From CADCTQ01 sp963844325 (GTDB lineage: Bacteria > Bacteroidota > Bacteroidia > Cytophagales > 172606-1), in assembly GCA_963844325.1 (NCBI GenBank), contig CAWJNV010000001.1:124001-188000 (forward strand): a DNA stretch of 64,000 nt, in the 5' to 3' direction. Position 1 is the stretch's first letter, and every line of letters begins with the position of its first letter. Positions 61,053-64,000 of the stretch are shown piece after piece. The position numbers and the translations under genes were made by a program. The notes beneath the pieces were generated by a model. That model worked only from the letters and a program-made list of their open reading frames with translations, was not told the DNA's origin and did not search any database.

Positions 61053-61352
61053 TTAGTCAGCCCGGTAAACAGATTTTACAATCACCTTTCCGTCCACTCC
61101 CCTCAGTTCCTGCTGTAGTTCCATGCGCGTGGCCGAGAGGCTTATGACCTGGTACCTTCCCCCGGGCAGCGTAAGGATTTTGCTTTCGGCCTCCAGGCTC
61201 CAGACCCCGCTTTCCACGTCAGGTTCATTGCCACACTTGTTTTGCCCGTTGTGGTAAAGCAGCGTCTTGTCGGCCGCGAACGCCAGGGCGTCGTCCTGCC
61301 GGCAGGCGGGAATGGGTTCGGGCACCTCCTGGCCCCGCTCATTGACCGTCAT
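61053..61352 (-). CDS. Lipocalin-like domain protein (short)
   Basis: A 99-aa protein that resembles the second half of a small lipocalin-like domain: 'ACRQDDALAFAADKTLLYHN', then 'NKCGNEPDVESGVWSLEAES', then 'ILTLPGGRYQVISLSATRME'. Two cysteines may form a disulfide. It has no signal peptide and lacks the first strands of the family, so it may be truncated, or be translated by coupling with the TPR frame with which it shares ATGA. Convergent with the barrel gene, 32 bp away. Confidence 0.6.
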   Translation of the reverse strand: MTVNERGQEVPEPIPACRQDDALAFAADKTLLYHNGQNKCGNEPDVESGVWSLEAESKILTLPGGRYQVISLSATRMELQQELRGVDGKVIVKSVYRAD

Positions 61353-61456
61353 TGATTCCAGGCCTTGTCGAAGCAGGAGACGGCCTGCTTGTATTTTTCC
61401 CGTTCCAGCAATCCCATGCCGATCCTGAAGTGCGCGGCCGCAGTGTTATGCTCCAT
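61349..61456 (-). CDS. 35-aa single-TPR peptide, coupled to the lipocalin-like gene
   Basis: From the ATG at 61456 the frame reads 'MEHNTAAAHFRIGMGLLERE' then 'KYKQAVSCFDKAWNQ' and stops. This is one tetratricopeptide repeat. The stop overlaps the start of the lipocalin-like gene by ATGA. It may be a real micro-protein, or the surviving piece of a longer TPR gene joined to the rest of the lipocalin gene by a deletion. Confidence 0.45.
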   Translation of the reverse strand: MEHNTAAAHFRIGMGLLEREKYKQAVSCFDKAWNQ

Positions 61457-61499
61457 TTGGGTTTGAGGTATGGATTTGATGGTGGCATGCCTTCGCCGG

Positions 61500-61994
61500 T
61501 CAGAAAGTCACGCCGAGGCGGATCTGGTTGCAGGCAAACCCGGCCCGGACGTTCACCCGGGGGACGTTGCTTGCCCCCAGCCCGGCGTTGTAGAGCTGCA
61601 CGGCCTTCCGGGCGTGCCTGGTGTACCCCGACGACAACGGCAGCGACAGCCCGATCAATCCGACGCCCGCACCGGCCACCACCCAGTTGGGTTCACCGCC
61701 CCGGATCAGGGTGCCCAGTTGGTAGCCGGCCAGAAAGCCACCGGCAAAGCTCAGAATGGAACCCATCGCGTGGTTGCTGCGGGCAATTTTCATCTCGGCG
61801 TGGGTGGCCGGGTTGCTGCGGGTAGCGGCTGAGAGTTGCCGGGGCGTCAATCGTTTTCCGTTCAGCACAAACCGGGTGCCATCCCCCGACTTCCTGATTT
61901 GAATGGTGTCGGACCCGGCCTGCGCCAGGCAAGCCGGGCCATGTAATGCCAAAAGGCTTACCAGAAGTAGAAAAAGTGTTTTCACAAGTAGCAT
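61500..61994 (-). CDS. Exported protein with glycine-zipper-like hydrophobic segments
   Basis: A 164-aa protein with a signal peptide ('LLLVSLLALHGPACLAQAG'), a small N-terminal beta part ('DTIQIRKSGDGTRFVLNGKR'), a helix ('LTPRQLSAATRSNPATH') and then two Gly-rich hydrophobic stretches ('ILSFAGGFLAGYQLGTLIRG', 'VVAGAGVGLIGLSLPLSSG'). The C-terminal part looks like one or two barrel strands ('VRAGFACNQIRLGVTF'). No family recognised. It overlaps the upstream gene by 13 bp and is in the same operon. Confidence 0.65.
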   Translation of the reverse strand: MLLVKTLFLLLVSLLALHGPACLAQAGSDTIQIRKSGDGTRFVLNGKRLTPRQLSAATRSNPATHAEMKIARSNHAMGSILSFAGGFLAGYQLGTLIRGGEPNWVVAGAGVGLIGLSLPLSSGYTRHARKAVQLYNAGLGASNVPRVNVRAGFACNQIRLGVTF

Positions 61995-62398
61995 TTATTT
62001 AATTGTTTTTCAAGATTTCGCTGCTGTTCCCTGGCTTTGTCCAGCGTTGCTTTTTTATCAAGTTCGATAAACGCCCCGGAATACAAGACCAGCCCGATGC
62101 GGTAATATTTGTCTGATCGTTGCTCAATGGTCAAACCACTTAGCTGGGAAAACGTTAAAGCGTCTTTTGGCTTGAAGAGGCTGAACAAGCCAGTTCCCGT
62201 TTCCAGTCTTTGCTGTCCGGGGGTAATTCTTAATCCGAAATGCGCTTCCGACAGAAGCCATAAAAGCCCCGCAAGGCACGCCGAAACAATTCCCCGGGCG
62301 TCGGTTGTGGCGCCAAACCACCAGCCTGCCGACAGCAAACAGACAATGCTCAACGCTTTGCCGGCGCCGGGTGCTAGTTTGCGTATCTCAATAATCAT
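61982..62398 (-). CDS. Small two-helix membrane protein
   Basis: A 138-aa protein with two membrane segments ('ALSIVCLLSAGWWFGATTD' and 'GIVSACLAGLLWLLSEA') followed by a cytoplasmic beta/alpha part ('LTFSQLSGLTIEQRSDKYYR', 'ATLDKAREQQRNLEKQLNK'). The second half looks like a small PH-type or YcxB-like domain. The ATG at 62398 is used; a TTG four codons upstream is possible. It starts 15 bp after the stop of the polytopic gene, so it is cotranscribed with it. Confidence 0.7.
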   Translation of the reverse strand: MIIEIRKLAPGAGKALSIVCLLSAGWWFGATTDARGIVSACLAGLLWLLSEAHFGLRITPGQQRLETGTGLFSLFKPKDALTFSQLSGLTIEQRSDKYYRIGLVLYSGAFIELDKKATLDKAREQQRNLEKQLNKCYL

Positions 62399-62413
62399 CT
62401 GTTTTTCCAAAAA

Positions 62414-63754
62414 CTAAACATGGACAAGCGGCGTTTTTGAAGCATGCTGCTCCTGCGAAAGATGGGCCACCAGCGAGAGCAGCAGGCTGGCGCACGCCAG
62501 GAAGGCAATCTCCGCCACGTACGCTTTGCCCGTACTGAAGGCAAACCCCAGCAGCACAACCCAGGCGATGACCCCCAGCCGACCCCAGAAGTTCTTCACC
62601 AGCACTATGGTTTGTACCCCCACCAGGATCACCGCAAGCGCAAGGGTGCCGTGCACCAACTGGGCCGACAAGTCTTCTTTCCACAGCGTAAACCGGTAAA
62701 GACTGCTGCCGAAATAAGCCGATACCCCCAGATTCAGCAACGTCAGCAGCAGGTAGTTGGCTTTGACGGACCGAAGCGTACTTTGCACGCGGGTAAACAA
62801 GTACAGGCAAACGGCGGCGATCAGAAAGCCCCCGGCGCTGGGGTACCAGTTTTGGGCAATGCCTTCCATCCCCTTGCCTTTCGCCAGGTAGGCTTCCATC
62901 CAACCCAGGAGCAACAACGATGCGGTGGCGGCTCCAATCAAAAGGGATACGGTGAGCACGGCGGCGCTCCGGGTGAACGACAAACGGATCACCGCCCGCG
63001 GCGCAGTACCAGTTGCATTCTCGCCGGTGCCGGCCCGCAGCATGTAAAACGTGGTGGCTACCAGGAAGCTGAAGGTGCCAAAGAGTTCGGCGCCCTCCTC
63101 CAGCAGCAGGAACAAAACGGGTCGCCGCCAGTGGCTGCGGTCCGGAGCGGCATGCCAGGTTTTGGTTTCAAAGTATTCCTGCAAGGGGATGCTTAAAAAC
63201 AACAGGATGCCCAGTGCCGTGAAAACCATTGTCAGCGGGGTACGGCGCAGGTGAATGAGGCCAAAGCCCAGCATCAGCAGGCCCACCAGCCCGATGGGAA
63301 CGCCCAGTAAGTAGATCCAGCCCAAGGGGTAGTCGCCGAAAGGATTTAACCGGGACATGTTGCCGACCTTTTCGTGGATGGACCCCATTTCGTCGAGGGA
63401 AAGCAATCCAAAGACCAGGGCCATCATCACCCAGCCGTAACTCAGGTAGTGCGCGGTCCCCCGTTTGAAACGCTGCACGTCCACCACGAAACACAGCAGG
63501 CAGGCGAGGGAGGCGGCCAGTAAAAGCATGGAGGAATACCACACGGCAAACACGTTCTCCGTCGCCAGGTTGAACTGCAACAGGAACCATTTTACGCCCG
63601 ACCCGGCCCGCCAGTCCTGGTAGATGACGTCGTACCAGTAGCGGTTGAACACCAGGGTTCCGGCCAGCATGAGCAGATTAGCCAGCAGCAGCAGGCCCAG
63701 GGCCGTCTTCCGCTGCCGGGCCGAAAATTGAATGGTGAGGTCTGTCTTGTTCAT
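62414..63754 (-). CDS. Polytopic membrane protein with conserved DE/HE and EE/E motifs
   Basis: A 446-aa protein with about twelve hydrophobic segments. Two polar motifs sit next to or within membrane helices: 'LSLDEMGSIHEKVGN' and, about 100 residues later, 'LLLEEGAELFGTFSF'. Paired D-E...H-E and E-E...E motifs in a membrane bundle resemble metal or heme centres, but I cannot name a family. It heads the minus-strand operon that continues with the genes at 61982, 61500, 61349 and 61053. ATG at 63754; the next gene upstream (63894) is on the same strand. Confidence 0.7.
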   Translation of the reverse strand: MNKTDLTIQFSARQRKTALGLLLLANLLMLAGTLVFNRYWYDVIYQDWRAGSGVKWFLLQFNLATENVFAVWYSSMLLLAASLACLLCFVVDVQRFKRGTAHYLSYGWVMMALVFGLLSLDEMGSIHEKVGNMSRLNPFGDYPLGWIYLLGVPIGLVGLLMLGFGLIHLRRTPLTMVFTALGILLFLSIPLQEYFETKTWHAAPDRSHWRRPVLFLLLEEGAELFGTFSFLVATTFYMLRAGTGENATGTAPRAVIRLSFTRSAAVLTVSLLIGAATASLLLLGWMEAYLAKGKGMEGIAQNWYPSAGGFLIAAVCLYLFTRVQSTLRSVKANYLLLTLLNLGVSAYFGSSLYRFTLWKEDLSAQLVHGTLALAVILVGVQTIVLVKNFWGRLGVIAWVVLLGFAFSTGKAYVAEIAFLACASLLLSLVAHLSQEQHASKTPLVHV

Positions 63755-63893
63755 CGTGAGTAGCTAAAAGCCGTACGGTTACCGGGGTGCCGATGCGTGG
63801 GCAGGTGAATGTTGGGTGCAACTTGCATGTGTATGATTTGCACCCCTTTATATGGATTCGAGGATGAGAGGTGAACGCTGTTCTTCATCCTTT

Positions 63894-64000
63894 TCATTGT
63901 TTATATCTTTCAATTAAATTTTTTATTTCGTCGGGCGTTACGTCCAGCCACGTAAGGCTGGCCTTGTGCGTTTTTTTTTCGGTTTTAATGCACAAAAGGT
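63894..64000 (-). CDS. C-terminal end of a gene that runs off the window
   Basis: The minus strand reads an open frame to the window edge and ends '...KTHKASLTWLDVTPDEIKNL' then 'IERYKQ' and a TGA at 63894. The helical end and coding-like composition suggest a real gene, of which only 34 residues are visible. It would be the next gene upstream in the direction of the polytopic operon (gap of 139 bp). No family can be assigned. Confidence 0.6.
   Translation of the reverse strand, partial: LLCIKTEKKTHKASLTWLDVTPDEIKNLIERYKQ

Noticed and set aside
63814..63847. GGGTGCAA/TTGCACCC hairpin as a terminator.
   Set aside because: No T-run follows on either strand and its placement between two same-strand genes is not decisive.

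Overview
The window looks like a chromosomal segment from a high-GC member of the Bacteroidota, most likely order Cytophagales. The grounds are type IX secretion (T9SS) C-terminal sorting domains on three large exported proteins, paired DUF3857/transglutaminase-like proteins, a DUF3667 protein, a YebC that starts in the usual Bacteroidota way, candidate promoters of the TAnnTTTG type, and intergenic regions packed with long inverted repeats. No rRNA, tRNA, CRISPR array, prophage or replication origin was recognised. Product calls rest on motifs read by eye; no database search was possible.

Layout. 0.1-1.2 kb: nuoC and a thioredoxin-fold protein without a CxxC (minus strand). 1.4-5.2 kb: an AT-richer accessory island with a nuclease-helicase fusion (DUF2075-like), a MazF/PemK-type toxin-antitoxin pair, and hairpin or tandem repeats. 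5.2-8.1 kb: polA. 8.2-15.6 kb (plus strand): a polytopic membrane protein, a 1428-aa CHASE3/multi-PAS/PP2C phosphatase, a lipoprotein, then nuoA and nuoB. 15.7-23 kb: yebC, a LolD/YbbA-type ATPase divergent from a TesA-like GDSL lipoprotein, a UDP-sugar epimerase, rfbA, and a Cache-HAMP-GAF sensor. 23-25 kb: an RlmI-like methyltransferase and a TPR lipoprotein. 25-35 kb: a long minus-strand run with two DUF3857 proteins (one with the catalytic Cys and His lost), a TVP38/DedA-like protein, three GNAT acetyltransferases, an S24/S26 peptidase-like protein and DUF3667. 34.9-39.8 kb: a second accessory island with a Uma2 nuclease, an AraC remnant, an intact IS4-type element with 9-bp target duplication, a ParE-type toxin-antitoxin pair and a type II restriction-modification pair. 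39.9-43.4 kb: dnaE. 43.4-44.3 kb: a 561-bp nested inverted repeat. 44.3-49.8 kb: two exported proteins (one PA14/ricin-lectin with a T9SS domain) divergent from a CNNM/CorC-type membrane protein. 50-60 kb: two very large T9SS proteases, a subtilisin and a fungalysin, which share promoter region, leader architecture, C-terminal tail and terminator although their catalytic domains are unrelated. 60-64 kb: an outer-membrane barrel protein, a minus-strand operon of small unknowns headed by a polytopic membrane protein with conserved acidic/His motifs, and a gene running off the end.

How it fits together. The core genes (polA, dnaE, nuoA/B/C, yebC) are interrupted by two AT-richer islands holding nuclease, restriction and toxin-antitoxin genes. 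The distal third is dominated by secreted degradative and surface proteins. Intergenic DNA is unusually structured: at least eight inverted-repeat elements, several built from shorter tandem units, sit at gene ends and in one case have been read into the coding sequence.
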